From NCBI GenBank assembly GCA_027459505.1, contig DAIDIE010000041.1, forward strand, positions 230,495 through 294,494: 64,000 nt of DNA, written 5' to 3'. Made by a program: the position numbers and the translations under genes. Of the stretch, positions 17,228 through 26,720 are shown piece by piece. Source of the stretch: Acidobacteriota bacterium. Lineage in GTDB: Bacteria; Acidobacteriota; Terriglobia; Terriglobales; SCQP01. A model generated the notes under the pieces. The model saw nothing but the letters and a program-made list of their open reading frames with translations. It had not been told where the DNA came from and did not search any database. Positions within the stretch are counted from its first letter, which is position 1. Each line of letters begins with the position of its first letter.

Positions 17228-19093
17228 ATGGGCGATTTTTCACGACTTCTGCGCCTGGTGCGTCCCTACTGGGCTTTTTTCGCCCTGGCACTGCTGTGCA
17301 TGCTGGGCTTTGGCCTGAGCGAGGCCCTTTTGGCTCTGCTGATTACGCCCATACTCGATTCAGCACTGCGCCCGCACCACAGTTCCGGACCGGTGCCGCT
17401 GGCCAAACTGCCCTTCACCGGCAAGCCGATCTACCTGAATTCGCTGATTCCGCACTGGTTTTCCCACAACCCCGGCTCCATGGTCGCCGGAGCGCTGGTG
17501 GGAATTACTGTCGCCAAAAGCCTGTTCGATTACGCCGGCACCTACTTGGTGAACTACATCGGTTTCCACGCCGTCACTGACCTGCGCAACCGGCACTATG
17601 AAAAGCTGGTTTTCCTTCCCGCCACTTTCTTCCACCGCAATTCGACTGGCAAGCTTATGTCGGCGGTGGTCAACGACATCGACCGCATTCAGGCCGCCAT
17701 CTCCTACAGCGCTTCCGACGCGATGCGTCAGGGCATCACTCTGATCGCCATGCTGGCCGTCGCCATGGTGGCCAATTGGCATGGAACGGTTTTGGCGCTG
17801 CTCCTGACCCCGTTGGTGCTGATCCCCTCGGCGCGCATTGGCAAAAAGGTGCGCAGCATCACTCGCAAGGGCCAAGACCAGCTCGCCGAAGTGCAGCACA
17901 TTCTTCACGAAACCATCATCGGCAATCGCATCGTGAAAGCCTTCACGATGGAGCATCGCGAAATCCAGCGCTTTCGCGAAGCCGCCCGCCGTTTGCTCAA
18001 AGCCAATATGCGCTATGTGGTGCAGCAAGGCATCAGTTCACCCCTCATGCAGGTGTTGGGCGCCATTACGGTTGCCGCCTTCATCCTGCTGGGCCGCGGA
18101 TTGATCACCCACGACCTGATGACGTTGGGCACGTCGATGACGTTCATTTACGCGCTGCAGAAGCTTTACCAGCCATTGCGCCGCATGTCCGGCATCTACA
18201 ACAGCTTCCAGCAGGCCGCTGGATCGTCGCAGCGCGTCTTTGAGCACCTGGAATTGCCCGAAGAGGTCCATGAGCGTCCCGGTGCCTTGGTCCTCCGCGA
18301 CTTCCAGGGAACCATCACTTTCGACAACGTTGAGTTCGCCTACGAGAGCGAACAGCCGCTGCTGCACGACATTAACCTGGAAGTAAAACGCGGCGAAGTG
18401 CTCGCCCTGGTCGGATCGAGCGGGGCAGGGAAGACTACACTGGTAAACCTCATCCCGCGCTTCTTCGATGTGACCGGGGGCGCGCTACGGATTGACGGCT
18501 ACGACGTTCGCGATATCACGTTGTGCTCATTGCGCCAGAAGATTGCCTACGTCACGCAGGACACCATGCTCTTCAACGACACCGTCGTTGGTAATATCGC
18601 TTATGGTAGTCCGCATGCCACGCGTGAGCAGATCAGGGCCGCCGCGCAGGCGGCCTTGGCCGATGAATTCATCAACGCCATGCCAGAGGGTTATGACACC
18701 ATGCTCGGCGAGCGCGGCCAGCGCCTCTCCGGTGGCCAGCGGCAACGGATCGCGATTGCTCGAGCCCTGCTCAAAGATGCCCCCATCCTCATTCTCGATG
18801 AGGCCACCTCGGCTCTCGACACGGAAAGCGAATTGCTCGTTCAGCGCGCCCTGACCCGCCTGATGGAGAACCGCACGGTATTCGTCATCGCCCATCGCCT
18901 TTCCACCGTACGCCGCGCCGACCGTATTATTGTCCTGGAGGGCGGCGCGATCGTCGAAACCGGTACCCATGACGAACTGATGGCGCTGAGTGGTACCTAT
19001 CGTAGGCTTCATGACCTGCAGTTTGTCGATTCCGATGCGGCCGAGGAGCTTGCCGCCTCACTGCTCAACGCACCCCTCAGTGAACCCGTCTGA
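17228..19093 (+). CDS. MsbA-type ABC exporter (lipid A / multidrug)
   Basis: A 621-residue half-transporter with a fused ATPase. I prefer ATG 17228 (MGDFSRLLRLVRPYWAFF) because upstream codons give a poor N-terminus. There are six predicted transmembrane helices in residues 15-320. The nucleotide-binding domain has LVGSSGAGKTTLVNLIPRF (Walker A), YVTQDTMLFNDTVVGNI (Q-loop), LSGGQRQRIAIARALL (signature), ILILDEATSALDTESE (Walker B) and FVIAHRLSTVRRAD (H-loop). The sequence resembles MsbA, which flips lipid A-core across the inner membrane. The lptB neighbourhood supports that role, but a general drug/lipid exporter is possible. Confidence 0.88.
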   Translation: MGDFSRLLRLVRPYWAFFALALLCMLGFGLSEALLALLITPILDSALRPHHSSGPVPLAKLPFTGKPIYLNSLIPHWFSHNPGSMVAGALVGITVAKSLFDYAGTYLVNYIGFHAVTDLRNRHYEKLVFLPATFFHRNSTGKLMSAVVNDIDRIQAAISYSASDAMRQGITLIAMLAVAMVANWHGTVLALLLTPLVLIPSARIGKKVRSITRKGQDQLAEVQHILHETIIGNRIVKAFTMEHREIQRFREAARRLLKANMRYVVQQGISSPLMQVLGAITVAAFILLGRGLITHDLMTLGTSMTFIYALQKLYQPLRRMSGIYNSFQQAAGSSQRVFEHLELPEEVHERPGALVLRDFQGTITFDNVEFAYESEQPLLHDINLEVKRGEVLALVGSSGAGKTTLVNLIPRFFDVTGGALRIDGYDVRDITLCSLRQKIAYVTQDTMLFNDTVVGNIAYGSPHATREQIRAAAQAALADEFINAMPEGYDTMLGERGQRLSGGQRQRIAIARALLKDAPILILDEATSALDTESELLVQRALTRLMENRTVFVIAHRLSTVRRADRIIVLEGGAIVETGTHDELMALSGTYRRLHDLQFVDSDAAEELAASLLNAPLSEPV

Positions 19094-19146
19094 ACGCGAC
19101 GCCTCTCGGTGTGCAGCGTCGGACGGTGCGAGGCGAATGGTCTGCC

Positions 19147-19337
19147 GCAGGAGCGAGCCACCGAGTCCTCCCTGCGGGAGGAGATCGCAGGTGGAGGGCC
19201 GCGAAATTCCGAAGGTCGGCCCCCCCGCGCGGGAGAGGAGCCCGGCATCGGCGGCTTCACGTTCTCACTGGAGAACGTGCCAGCGACCCAACGGAAAGCA
19301 ATGCCGGCGGGCGGCTCAGGAGACGAGGCCGTGCCTC
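19147..19337 (+). repeat. Dispersed repeat family R1, copy B
   Basis: An element of about 190 bp between the convergent msbA-like and rhomboid genes. It repeats the copy A sequence: gagcgagccaccgagtcctc, then tctcactggagaacgtgcca and gctcaggagacgagg. A perfect 9-bp hairpin with a 4-nt loop is present (cacgttctc 19258-19266 / gagaacgtg 19271-19279). The right end stops 6 bp short of the rhomboid stop codon. Confidence 0.88.
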
Positions 19338-19343
19338 TCTCTC

Positions 19344-20252
19344 TTAGCCCAGAATGCGTCCACCGGTCACGAGCATCAGGACAACGCAGAACGCCGTCAA
19401 ACCCACACAAGCCAGCTCCACGCCCCGCCAGAGCCGCTCTTCTCGCGCCGTTTGCGACTGCCCTGTGCCCGCCAGCCACGACAGCACGATCCCCCCAATG
19501 GCCCCGCCCACGTGTGCATGCCAATCAATGCCGGGGAATGCGAATCCAAAAACCAGGTTCAAAACCAGCCAGAACAGCGCCTGCTGGCGAATGCCTCCAG
19601 CACCCAGCAGGTGTTGCCGTCTTCCAAACACGAACAGCATGCCCAAGAGCCCAAAAATAGCACCCGACGCGCCTAGGCTCGTTTCCCCTGCGGCACTCGA
19701 CAGCAGGTACCCTGCAATCCCGCTTAAAAGATAGATGCTGACGAATTTTGATCGTCCGTAGAGCTGTTCCGTCACCGGGCCAAGGCTGTAGAGCGCGACC
19801 ATGTTGAACCCGATATGCATGAGCCCGCCGTGCAGGAAGCACGCCGTTACCCACCGCCAGTACTGGCCCGTCGAGATGATCGCCCCCAGCGGCAGCGAAA
19901 CCCCCAGGCGCAGCGCGGCGTGATTGGTGATATTGGTCCCGCCACTGAGTAGGATCTCCAGGATGAACATGAACAGGTTGGCGCCGATCAGGTAAGGCGT
20001 TATCAGCCGTCCCGAGCTCTGCCTGGCGTTCACCGCACGGAAACGCGAGGGCCGCGGAAAAGGTCGCGGCAGGTCTTCCCAGACCTGCAAACGCTGCCCG
20101 CAATGCGGACACTCGGGAGCGTCCACTGGCACCGGCCGTTGGCAGGATGGGCATATCCGTTGGCCAGGCGCGGCCTGCCCGGGACCAGGCTCGACGTGTA
20201 CGCTGCCCGGGTCCACACTTTGATGGTTCGGATCGGAATTTGATGGGTCCAC
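19344..20252 (-). CDS. Rhomboid-family intramembrane serine protease with N-terminal zinc ribbon
   Basis: A 302-residue protein. Residues 34-52 hold a CPSC...CPHC zinc ribbon, followed by a Pro/Arg-rich linker and about six transmembrane helices. The catalytic Ser is Ser196 in GASGAIFG and the catalytic His is His247 in HAHVGGAIGG. The HGGLMHIGFNM motif (residues 141-151) carries the conserved His/Asn of the oxyanion region. The enzyme would cleave membrane proteins within the bilayer; the substrate is unknown. It is transcribed after the cyclophilin gene, 60 bp upstream. Confidence 0.92.
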   Translation of the reverse strand: MDPSNSDPNHQSVDPGSVHVEPGPGQAAPGQRICPSCQRPVPVDAPECPHCGQRLQVWEDLPRPFPRPSRFRAVNARQSSGRLITPYLIGANLFMFILEILLSGGTNITNHAALRLGVSLPLGAIISTGQYWRWVTACFLHGGLMHIGFNMVALYSLGPVTEQLYGRSKFVSIYLLSGIAGYLLSSAAGETSLGASGAIFGLLGMLFVFGRRQHLLGAGGIRQQALFWLVLNLVFGFAFPGIDWHAHVGGAIGGIVLSWLAGTGQSQTAREERLWRGVELACVGLTAFCVVLMLVTGGRILG

Positions 20253-20312
20253 GGAATACTCGTGGGGAGCCGTTCCGGCAGTGCGCCGGTGGTTGGCTCC
20301 CCCGGAAAGGAA

Positions 20313-20840
20313 TTAGCCGACGCGTTCAATTTTCAGGGAATTGATAACCACAGGCTGAAGTGGGCGGTCATTGCTGTCCCGCTTCACTTCCGAGATCTTC
20401 TTCACTACATCGTAGCCTTCCACCACTTTGCCGAAAATCGAGTGGCGCCGGTCAAGCCAGGGCGTGGCCGCCACGGTCACAAAAAACTGCGAGCCGTTGG
20501 TGTTCGGTCCGGCGTTCGCCATCGACAGCAGTCCGGGCTCGGAGTGGCGCAGGGAAGTGTGGAACTCGTCTTCGAACTGATATCCAGGGCCACCGATGCC
20601 GCTCCCCAGCGGATCACCTCCCTGAATCATGAAGTCCGGAATCACGCGATGGAAGATCAACCCGTCATAAAAGGGGCGCTTTGTCTTCTGCCGCGTCTTG
20701 GGATCGGTGAACTCTTTCGAGCCCTCCGCCAGACCGGTAAAGTTGGCGACTGTCTTGGGCGCCTCCTGCTCAAACAACTGGGCCGTGAAGTCTCCCAGGG
20801 TAGTCGAAAAACGGGCGTAAAGACCGGGCTTCAATGCCAT
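20313..20840 (-). CDS. Cyclophilin-type peptidyl-prolyl cis-trans isomerase
   Basis: A 175-residue cytoplasmic-type cyclophilin that speeds proline isomerisation during folding. ATG 20840 is chosen because a strong ribosome site (agaaaggaac) precedes it and it gives the family start [18 protein letters not shown]. Family motifs are present: [19 protein letters not shown] (catalytic Arg and Phe region), [19 protein letters not shown] and [14 protein letters not shown]. No signal peptide is seen, so it is probably cytoplasmic. Confidence 0.94.
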   Translation of the reverse strand: MALKPGLYARFSTTLGDFTAQLFEQEAPKTVANFTGLAEGSKEFTDPKTRQKTKRPFYDGLIFHRVIPDFMIQGGDPLGSGIGGPGYQFEDEFHTSLRHSEPGLLSMANAGPNTNGSQFFVTVAATPWLDRRHSIFGKVVEGYDVVKKISEVKRDSNDRPLQPVVINSLKIERVG

Positions 20841-21255
20841 GAAAACGGGTTCCTTTCTAGTGCGATCACCCAAGTACCAGTCTAGCAAAGCACCGCCCAG
20901 CCACTCACACTTGAACTAAACCGTATTGCCCAAAGAGGCCACCGCTTCCGTGTCAACTGCGCTACGAGATTACCGGGACCCGCCTTCAACCCTCCTGGCC
21001 AACTCGCCCATGCCCGGGAAGGATTGCCACTCCGCATCGAGAACCGGCAACCGCCGTATGATTTGAGGATGCCTTCACCCTCCTTCCTGGCGCGGCCCAC
21101 GGGGCAGCGTTTATTTCCCGCGGAAAACTGACACCTGACAACCCTTCCCGCTCCTTCACGCCCAGGTGCGCGGAAGCCTTCCAGTCCGGCCCCGCCTGTG
21201 GCGCCGCGACAACTGTCTTCTTGCATTCAGCCTGTCCCAAGCCGAAACTAACCCT
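20841..21255. other. Divergent intergenic region
   Basis: About 415 bp between the cyclophilin and aminotransferase starts. Only implausible short frames are present, and I recognise no RNA or repeat. It must contain the promoters of both genes. Confidence 0.4.
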
Positions 21256-22158
21256 ATGGTTCATTCCTTCGCGGTCCACAACGGTTCGGTGCTCCCCGCC
21301 GGCAGCATTCATTTTTCCCCGTTCCAGACCGGACTGCTCAGCGGCTGGGGTCTCTTCAGCACACTACGCATCTACCAGGCCGTCCCGTTCGAGCTCGACG
21401 CTCATGTGGATCGTCTGAAACGTGATGCCGAACTGCTGCACGTGAACATTGAACCGTGGCTTGGCGAGATTGCGCCGGCATTCGAAGCGCTCATTGACCG
21501 CAACTTGCGTCAGAAGGGCCTGCCCGCTGAGGCCATGGCCCGCGTCTACTTCATTCGCAATCGGGGAGGCCTGCTCGATGTTCCCGACCAGCGCGATTCC
21601 GACTTCCTGCTTTTTACCGCGGACCTGAAGAGCTGGGGTGCGTCCGCCAAACTGCGAACCCAGCCTCACGGCCGCCACTCCCAGGCGCCGTTGGCCTGCA
21701 CCAAGACCCTGACCTGGGCTCACAACCTCGTGCTCCTCGAAGACGCTAACCGCCAGGGCTTCGACGACGTTCTGCTGCTGAATGAGTTCGGGGAGCTTGC
21801 CGAATGCACATCGGCCAACATTTTTCTCGTCAAAGATGGTTTCTTGCTCACGCCTCCGCTGACGGCGGGGGCATTGCCAGGAATCAGCCGCAAGGTTATC
21901 CTCGACGCCTGCCACCGCGCTGGCGTTCCATGTCGCGAAGCGCGTGTGACCGTTGATGATCTGAAGTCCGCGAGTGAGGTCTTTATCAGCTCCTCGACCC
22001 GTGAAGTGCAGCCCATTAGCCAGGTCGATCAGCAGTCGTTCCCGGTCCCCGGCCCTCTTACCCAGCGCGTGGAAGAGCTCTTTGCCGGCTACGTTCACGA
22101 CTATGTCGGCTCTCATCAGAAGCCGGCCGCCGGTAGCCGCAAGGCGAGCGGGCACTAA
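21256..22158 (+). CDS. Class-IV PLP-dependent aminotransferase (branched-chain / D-amino acid / aminodeoxychorismate lyase group)
   Basis: A 300-residue fold-type IV enzyme. ATG 21256 gives MVHSFAVHNGSVLPAG, the usual start of the family. The PLP lysine is in ACTKTLTWAHNLVLLEDANR (near residue 160). Other family motifs are ECTSANIFLVKDG and TPPLTAGALPGISRKVIL, and LSGWGLFSTLRIY is the N-terminal YGDGVFET-like segment. The subgroup cannot be settled from sequence alone: BCAT, D-alanine aminotransferase and PabC share these motifs. A second class-IV domain occurs fused to PabB at 42.6-43.3 kb, so this one is less likely to be the only PabC. Confidence 0.88.
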   Translation: MVHSFAVHNGSVLPAGSIHFSPFQTGLLSGWGLFSTLRIYQAVPFELDAHVDRLKRDAELLHVNIEPWLGEIAPAFEALIDRNLRQKGLPAEAMARVYFIRNRGGLLDVPDQRDSDFLLFTADLKSWGASAKLRTQPHGRHSQAPLACTKTLTWAHNLVLLEDANRQGFDDVLLLNEFGELAECTSANIFLVKDGFLLTPPLTAGALPGISRKVILDACHRAGVPCREARVTVDDLKSASEVFISSSTREVQPISQVDQQSFPVPGPLTQRVEELFAGYVHDYVGSHQKPAAGSRKASGH

Positions 22159-22212
22159 CCAGGCGCAGGTCGCGCCGCTTCTGGGCGCCACTCGGCTTTT
22201 ATAATCGATGGA

Positions 22213-22974
22213 ATGACGGCCCGAATCACCCTCATTGGTGGCCCAACAGTTCTCATTGAGATCGGAGACTGGCGATTGCTTACCGATCCGACCTTCGACC
22301 CACCGGGCGAGTACCCATTACCCCACACAACGTTGGTGAAGACCGCCGGACCGGCGCGGACCCTGGACGAGATCGGCCACATCGACGTGGTCTTGTTAAG
22401 CCACGATCAGCACGCTGACAATCTGGACCATGCCGGCCGCCGTGTGCTTGAGCGCGCGACGCGCGTCATCACAACCCCGTCAGCCGCAAAACGGCTGGGG
22501 AGGCCGGCGGAAGGCTTGGCGCCCTGGGCGACAACGACTCTTTCCGGGCCGGCAAAGCCGGACCTGAACGTTACCGCTACACCTGCGCGGCACGGCCCAG
22601 TCGGTATCGAGCCCATCATCGGGGAGGTTACCGGGTTCGTCATCCAGGGCCAGCAAATTCCAGAAATCTACATTACCGGAGATACGGTCTGGTATGAAGG
22701 TGTGTCGCAGGTGGCGCAGCGCTTTTCGCCGCGCATTCTCATTCTGTTTGCCGGTGCGGCGCGCACGCGAGGTGCATTCTCGCTGACCATGGACGTGAAT
22801 GGCGCGCTGGAGACGGCATACGCGTTTCCCGAAAGTATGATCATTCCAGTCCACTGCGACGGCTGGAAACATTTTTCCCAGGGCCGCGATGATCTGGAAC
22901 TCTCGTTTCAGGCGCTTGGCGTGGCGCACCGCCTTCACTTGCCGTCTGCCGGTGTGCCGCTCGAGATTGCCTGA
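22213..22974 (+). CDS. Metallo-beta-lactamase-fold hydrolase, UlaG-like
   Basis: A 253-residue protein. The metal-binding motif is in LLSHDQHADNLDHAGR, a variant of HxHxDH in which the first His is followed by DQH. The N-terminal GGPTVLIEIGDWRLLTDPTF and the central YITGDTVWYEG are typical of the UlaG (L-ascorbate-6-phosphate lactonase-like) group. A conserved His near the C-terminus is in IPVHCDGWKHF. The substrate is not predictable. It lies 54 bp downstream of the aminotransferase on the same strand. Confidence 0.82.
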   Translation: MTARITLIGGPTVLIEIGDWRLLTDPTFDPPGEYPLPHTTLVKTAGPARTLDEIGHIDVVLLSHDQHADNLDHAGRRVLERATRVITTPSAAKRLGRPAEGLAPWATTTLSGPAKPDLNVTATPARHGPVGIEPIIGEVTGFVIQGQQIPEIYITGDTVWYEGVSQVAQRFSPRILILFAGAARTRGAFSLTMDVNGALETAYAFPESMIIPVHCDGWKHFSQGRDDLELSFQALGVAHRLHLPSAGVPLEIA

Positions 22975-23123
22975 GAGACGACAAGATTGGTTTATACCAG
23001 CGATATTTGAGCTTTTGCTCTGACGAATGCGCTAAACGGTGTCGGAAGCCCCAGGCGCGGCGGCTAGCTCAGGAGCGATCCTGATTCGCATGACCGCGTC
23101 CACGCGCAAACTGATATTGAAAC

Positions 23124-23156
23124 AAAAAAAGCGGGAGGCCTCAGCCCCCCGCTTTT
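23124..23156 (-). terminator. Rho-independent terminator of the sdh operon
   Basis: 13-bp arms with one mismatch (aaaagcgggaggc 23127-23139 and gccccccgctttt 23144-23156) and a 4-nt loop. On the minus strand this is followed by a run of T (A7 on plus, 23124-23130). It lies 17 bp after the sdhB stop. It may also end transcription of the UlaG-like gene from the other side. Confidence 0.85.
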
Positions 23157-23172
23157 AGACGCTGCGGCCCGA

Positions 23173-23922
23173 CTACTTGCCCAGCGCCTTCTTTACTGTG
23201 TGCTTGATCACCGCGCGTCCCATGGCGGCGATGGATTCGGTCAAGGGAATGCCTTTGGGGCAGATCTTCACGCAGTTTTGCGCGTAACTGCAGTCTTGGA
23301 TACCGCCCGGCGCGGCCAGCGCTTCCAGCCGCTCGCCCTCGTTCATGCGGCCAGTGGGATGCAAATTGAACAGGCGCACCTGCGAGATCACCGCCGCACC
23401 CACAAACGTGGTGTGGTCGTTGTATTGCGGGCACACTTCCAGGCAATTGCCGCAGGAGATGCAGTTGGATAGTGGGTAGGCCTCCTGCTGCACCTCGGGA
23501 GACTCGCGCGGCCCCGGCCCCAGGTCGTAGGTGCCGTCGATCGGAATCCATGCCTTAACCTTCTTCAAATCCTCAAACAGCCGCTGACGATTCACCTGCA
23601 GATCCCGCACGATGGGGAACTTGGAGAGCGGCTCCAACGTGATTGGCTGTTCCAGCTTGTCAATCAGAGCGGTACAGGCTTGGCGCGGACGGCCGTTGAT
23701 AATCATCGCGCAGGCGCCGCAGATCTCTTCCAGGCAGTTGGCGTCATAACTGACGATGCTGGTCGATTTCCCTTCGACCGTGACCGGGCGTTCCGCTATG
23801 TCGCGCAGGGCGACGATGACGTTCATGCCCGGGCGGTAGGGGATCTCGAACTCTTCCCAGCGCGGTCCTTCCTGCGGACTGGCCTGGCGCTTAATACGGA
23901 TTTGCACGGTTTTTTCGGCCAT
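23173..23922 (-). CDS. sdhB: Succinate dehydrogenase / fumarate reductase iron-sulfur subunit
   Basis: A 249-residue subunit that passes electrons from the flavoprotein to quinone. The 2Fe-2S domain shows CLEEICGACAMIINGRPRQAC. The 4Fe-4S and 3Fe-4S ligands are in CISCGNCLEVCP and CSYAQNCVKICPKGIPL. This layout and the CLEEICGAC wording match the Bacillus-type enzyme that works with a single five-helix anchor. It is the last gene of sdhCAB and is followed by a strong terminator. Confidence 0.97.
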   Translation of the reverse strand: MAEKTVQIRIKRQASPQEGPRWEEFEIPYRPGMNVIVALRDIAERPVTVEGKSTSIVSYDANCLEEICGACAMIINGRPRQACTALIDKLEQPITLEPLSKFPIVRDLQVNRQRLFEDLKKVKAWIPIDGTYDLGPGPRESPEVQQEAYPLSNCISCGNCLEVCPQYNDHTTFVGAAVISQVRLFNLHPTGRMNEGERLEALAAPGGIQDCSYAQNCVKICPKGIPLTESIAAMGRAVIKHTVKKALGK

Positions 23923-23973
23923 GATGTTTTGTCTCGCCCCGCTCCTGTTCAGATTCGCAATGCTCTCTCTGGC

Positions 23974-25707
23974 CTAGTATTTCCGCGGCCGTGGCTTGAT
24001 ATACGACGTATCCACCGCCGCATATTCCAGCTTGGGACCACTGGCCGTGTGCTTGGCCATGGTGGTCTTGAGGAAGTTGGCGTCGTCGCGCTCGGGGAAG
24101 TCGGGCTTGTAATGCGCTCCGCGGCTCTCATTGCGCGCCAGCGCGCCCAGGCAGATCACCCGTGCCAGCACCAGCATGTTGCCGAGCTGGCGGGTAAAAA
24201 AGAAGGCCTGATTGGCCCAGCGCGTCTTGTCCGACAGGTTTACCCTGCGGTAGCGCTCACCCAATTCCTGCAGCTTGGCGTCGGTCTCCTGCAGACGGTT
24301 GTTGTAGCGCGTCACCGTGCAGTTGGCGGTCATCGTGTTGCCCAGCTCTTTCCAGATGACGAACGGGTTCTCACTTCCCTCGTTACTATAGAACTGCTGG
24401 TTGATCGCTTCCTGGCGCGCCTTTTCCGCCGTGAAAACCTGTTCCGGCACTTCGGCTTTGGCCGCGGTCTTGGCGTATTCCACTGCGGATGGTCCGGCGA
24501 CAAAGCCCCCGAAAATACACGAGACCAGCGAGTTCGCGCCCAAACGGTTCGCTCCGTGGTACTGGTACTCGCACTCGCCGGCGGCAAACAGGCCGGGAAT
24601 GTTGGTCGCTTGGTGCTCGTCGTCGACCCACAGTCCGCCCATCGTGTAATGCATCGCCGGGAAGACCCTCATGGGAACCTTGCGCGGATCGTCTCCAACG
24701 AACTTCTCGTAGATTTCCAGGATGCCGCCCAGCTTGACGTCCAACTCATGGGCATCGATGTGGGTGAGGTCCAGGTAAACGGCCTGCTGCCCTTCCACGC
24801 CCAATCCCATCTCGAACACTACCTTGTGGATGGCGCGCGTCGCCACGTCGCGTGGCACGAGATTGCCGTACTTGGGATACCACTCTTCCAGGAAGTACCA
24901 GGGTTTGCCGTCGCGCGGCACCCAGACGCGTCCACCTTCGCCTCGCGCCGATTCCGACATCAGCCGCAGCTTGTCTTCCCCGGGAATCGCCGTGGGGTGC
25001 ACTTGGATGAATTCGCCGTTGGCGTAGATGGCGCCCTGCTGGTAAAGCGCGCTTTGGGCGCTGCCGGTGCAGGCAATGGAGTTGGTGCTGCGGCCAAAGA
25101 TGGCCCCATTACCGCCAGTCGCGATGATCACTGCCTCGGCGGCGAAGGTGCGCACCTCCATCGATTGCAGGTCCATGGCGCAGATGCCGCGGCACACGCC
25201 GGCATCGTCCAGCACCGCGGACAAAAACTCCCAGTGCTCGAACTTGCGCACTTTGCCTTCCGCCTCGAAGCGCCGCACCTGCTCGTCCAGTGCGTAAAGG
25301 AGCTGTTGCCCGGTGGTGGCCCCGGCAAACGCCGTGCGATGGTAAAGGGTCCCGCCAAAGCGGCGGAAGTCCAGCAGTCCTTCGGCGGTGCGGTTGAACT
25401 GCACGCCCATGCGGTCGAGCAGATCGATAATCGCCGGAGCGGCCTCGCACATCCGCTTCACCGGCCCCTGATTGGCCAGGAAATCACCGCCGTAGATGGT
25501 GTCGTCAAAGTGAATCGCCGGCGAGTCTCCCTCGCCCTTCAGGTTCTTGGCCGCGTTAATGCCGCCCTGCGCGCAAACCGAATGCGAGCGCTTCACCGGA
25601 ACGACCGAGAACAGGTCCACGCTGTAGCCCTTCTCGACCACCTTGATGGCGGCCGACAGGCCCGCCAGTCCGCCCCCGACAATAATGATGTTTTTTGCCA
25701 TGTTCAA
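23974..25707 (-). CDS. sdhA: Succinate dehydrogenase / fumarate reductase flavoprotein subunit
   Basis: A 577-residue catalytic subunit that oxidises succinate to fumarate. The FAD-binding motif is GGGLAGLSAAIKVVEKG at the N-terminus. The region of the FAD-linked His is SHSVCAQGGINAA. The active-site segment is HPTAIPGEDKLRLMSESARG, with the catalytic Arg further on (HQATNIPGLFAAGEC region). The length is typical of the B-type enzymes. It lies between sdhC and sdhB in one operon. Confidence 0.97.
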   Translation of the reverse strand: MNMAKNIIIVGGGLAGLSAAIKVVEKGYSVDLFSVVPVKRSHSVCAQGGINAAKNLKGEGDSPAIHFDDTIYGGDFLANQGPVKRMCEAAPAIIDLLDRMGVQFNRTAEGLLDFRRFGGTLYHRTAFAGATTGQQLLYALDEQVRRFEAEGKVRKFEHWEFLSAVLDDAGVCRGICAMDLQSMEVRTFAAEAVIIATGGNGAIFGRSTNSIACTGSAQSALYQQGAIYANGEFIQVHPTAIPGEDKLRLMSESARGEGGRVWVPRDGKPWYFLEEWYPKYGNLVPRDVATRAIHKVVFEMGLGVEGQQAVYLDLTHIDAHELDVKLGGILEIYEKFVGDDPRKVPMRVFPAMHYTMGGLWVDDEHQATNIPGLFAAGECEYQYHGANRLGANSLVSCIFGGFVAGPSAVEYAKTAAKAEVPEQVFTAEKARQEAINQQFYSNEGSENPFVIWKELGNTMTANCTVTRYNNRLQETDAKLQELGERYRRVNLSDKTRWANQAFFFTRQLGNMLVLARVICLGALARNESRGAHYKPDFPERDDANFLKTTMAKHTASGPKLEYAAVDTSYIKPRPRKY

Positions 25708-25741
25708 CTGAGCTCTCCCCGCTCCTTACTGCAAAACGGGC

Positions 25742-26419
25742 TTACCGGATGGGATAGATCCAGTGGTTGCGGAAGACCAGCGCCGAGGCCAGCCCGGCAT
25801 AGGCCAAAACCAAAAAGATGATCCAGCAGGCGTAGGTCCAGTAACGCCGTGCCGTGTTGCCAATGGCAATGCCCCACTTGGCCACAAACAGGAATAATCC
25901 ATAGGCGAAGTGATAGCAGACGGTGGTGATGCCAATGATGAACCAGGCAAAAATCCAGTTGTTGGCCATCATCGCCTGCATCTTGGCGAAGCTTTGAAAC
26001 GGATGATCCGGCAGGCTCACTCCGGAGAAGCGCGCCGTCCAGGTGTGCCAGAGGATAAAGGCCAGCACGATAATCCCGCTGATGCGCTGCCAGGTGTAGG
26101 CCCAGTTGCCCCACCAGGAGAAGCGTAGCGCGTTGGGTTCCGATTGCTTGGTGATCCACAGACCGTAGAGCCCGTGAAAGGCCAGCGGAACGTAGATGCA
26201 CAGGATCTCCAGCGCCAGCACAAACGGCAGGCCGTTGAGAAACTTCACCTGCTCACCGTAATTCTGTCTAGGGTGCCTGCTCAGCACGGCGGCATTGGAG
26301 GCGAAGTGTTCGATCAGAAAGGCGCCCAGCGGGAGCACGCCGGTGATGGAGTGCAAGCGCCGCCAGAAGAAGCTGTGGGAATGAGAAGCGGCTCGGGTTT
26401 CGGCCGTTGCGGTCGCCAT
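25742..26419 (-). CDS. sdhC: Succinate dehydrogenase cytochrome b558-type membrane anchor
   Basis: A 225-residue integral membrane protein with five hydrophobic helices and the histidines expected to bind two b haems: LHSITGVLPLGAFLIEHF, AFHGLYGLWI, FILWHTW and YHFAYGLFLF. A single fused anchor (rather than SdhC plus SdhD) is the type found in Bacillus, Deltaproteobacteria and Acidobacteriota and is often menaquinone-linked. It is the first gene of the sdhCAB operon. Confidence 0.92.
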   Translation of the reverse strand: MATATAETRAASHSHSFFWRRLHSITGVLPLGAFLIEHFASNAAVLSRHPRQNYGEQVKFLNGLPFVLALEILCIYVPLAFHGLYGLWITKQSEPNALRFSWWGNWAYTWQRISGIIVLAFILWHTWTARFSGVSLPDHPFQSFAKMQAMMANNWIFAWFIIGITTVCYHFAYGLFLFVAKWGIAIGNTARRYWTYACWIIFLVLAYAGLASALVFRNHWIYPIR

Positions 26420-26720
26420 GAACGCCCTTTCCCGGGCCCTCCAGGGCCCGTCTCAACCAGTCCGCGGACAGTGTGGTGGGTAGCAATGCTTGCCGCGCGG
26501 CAAAACAAAATCCAGACACACTGAAAGCAACCTTTTATTATTCGTCCCGTGCTGCGCGAGTGTCAACGCTCCGCGCGACAAAAAAATCTTGCGGCGATGC
26601 TCCGCCCACCATGCTTGCGGAACATTGGAAGCGCGAATGCCTGGAAAGCGAAAGGCGCGGCCTCCTCCTGCAAAGGCCGCGCCTTCCGTTTCCCCGCGCG
26701 GGGCTGTGTCGTTGCATCAG
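26420..26720. other. Intergenic region between purH and sdhC, with a hairpin
   Basis: Holds the likely sdh promoter and a perfect 12-bp stem (aaggcgcggcct 26652-26663 / aggccgcgcctt 26674-26685). The hairpin lies 36 bp after the purH stop and has only three T residues following it on the minus strand, so it would be a weak terminator. No gene is seen. Confidence 0.5.

Noticed and set aside
23680..25821. 713-codon open frame on the plus strand
   Set aside because: Lies antisense to sdhB and sdhA, which have full family motifs; composition (His/Arg-rich) is that of a GC-rich shadow frame.
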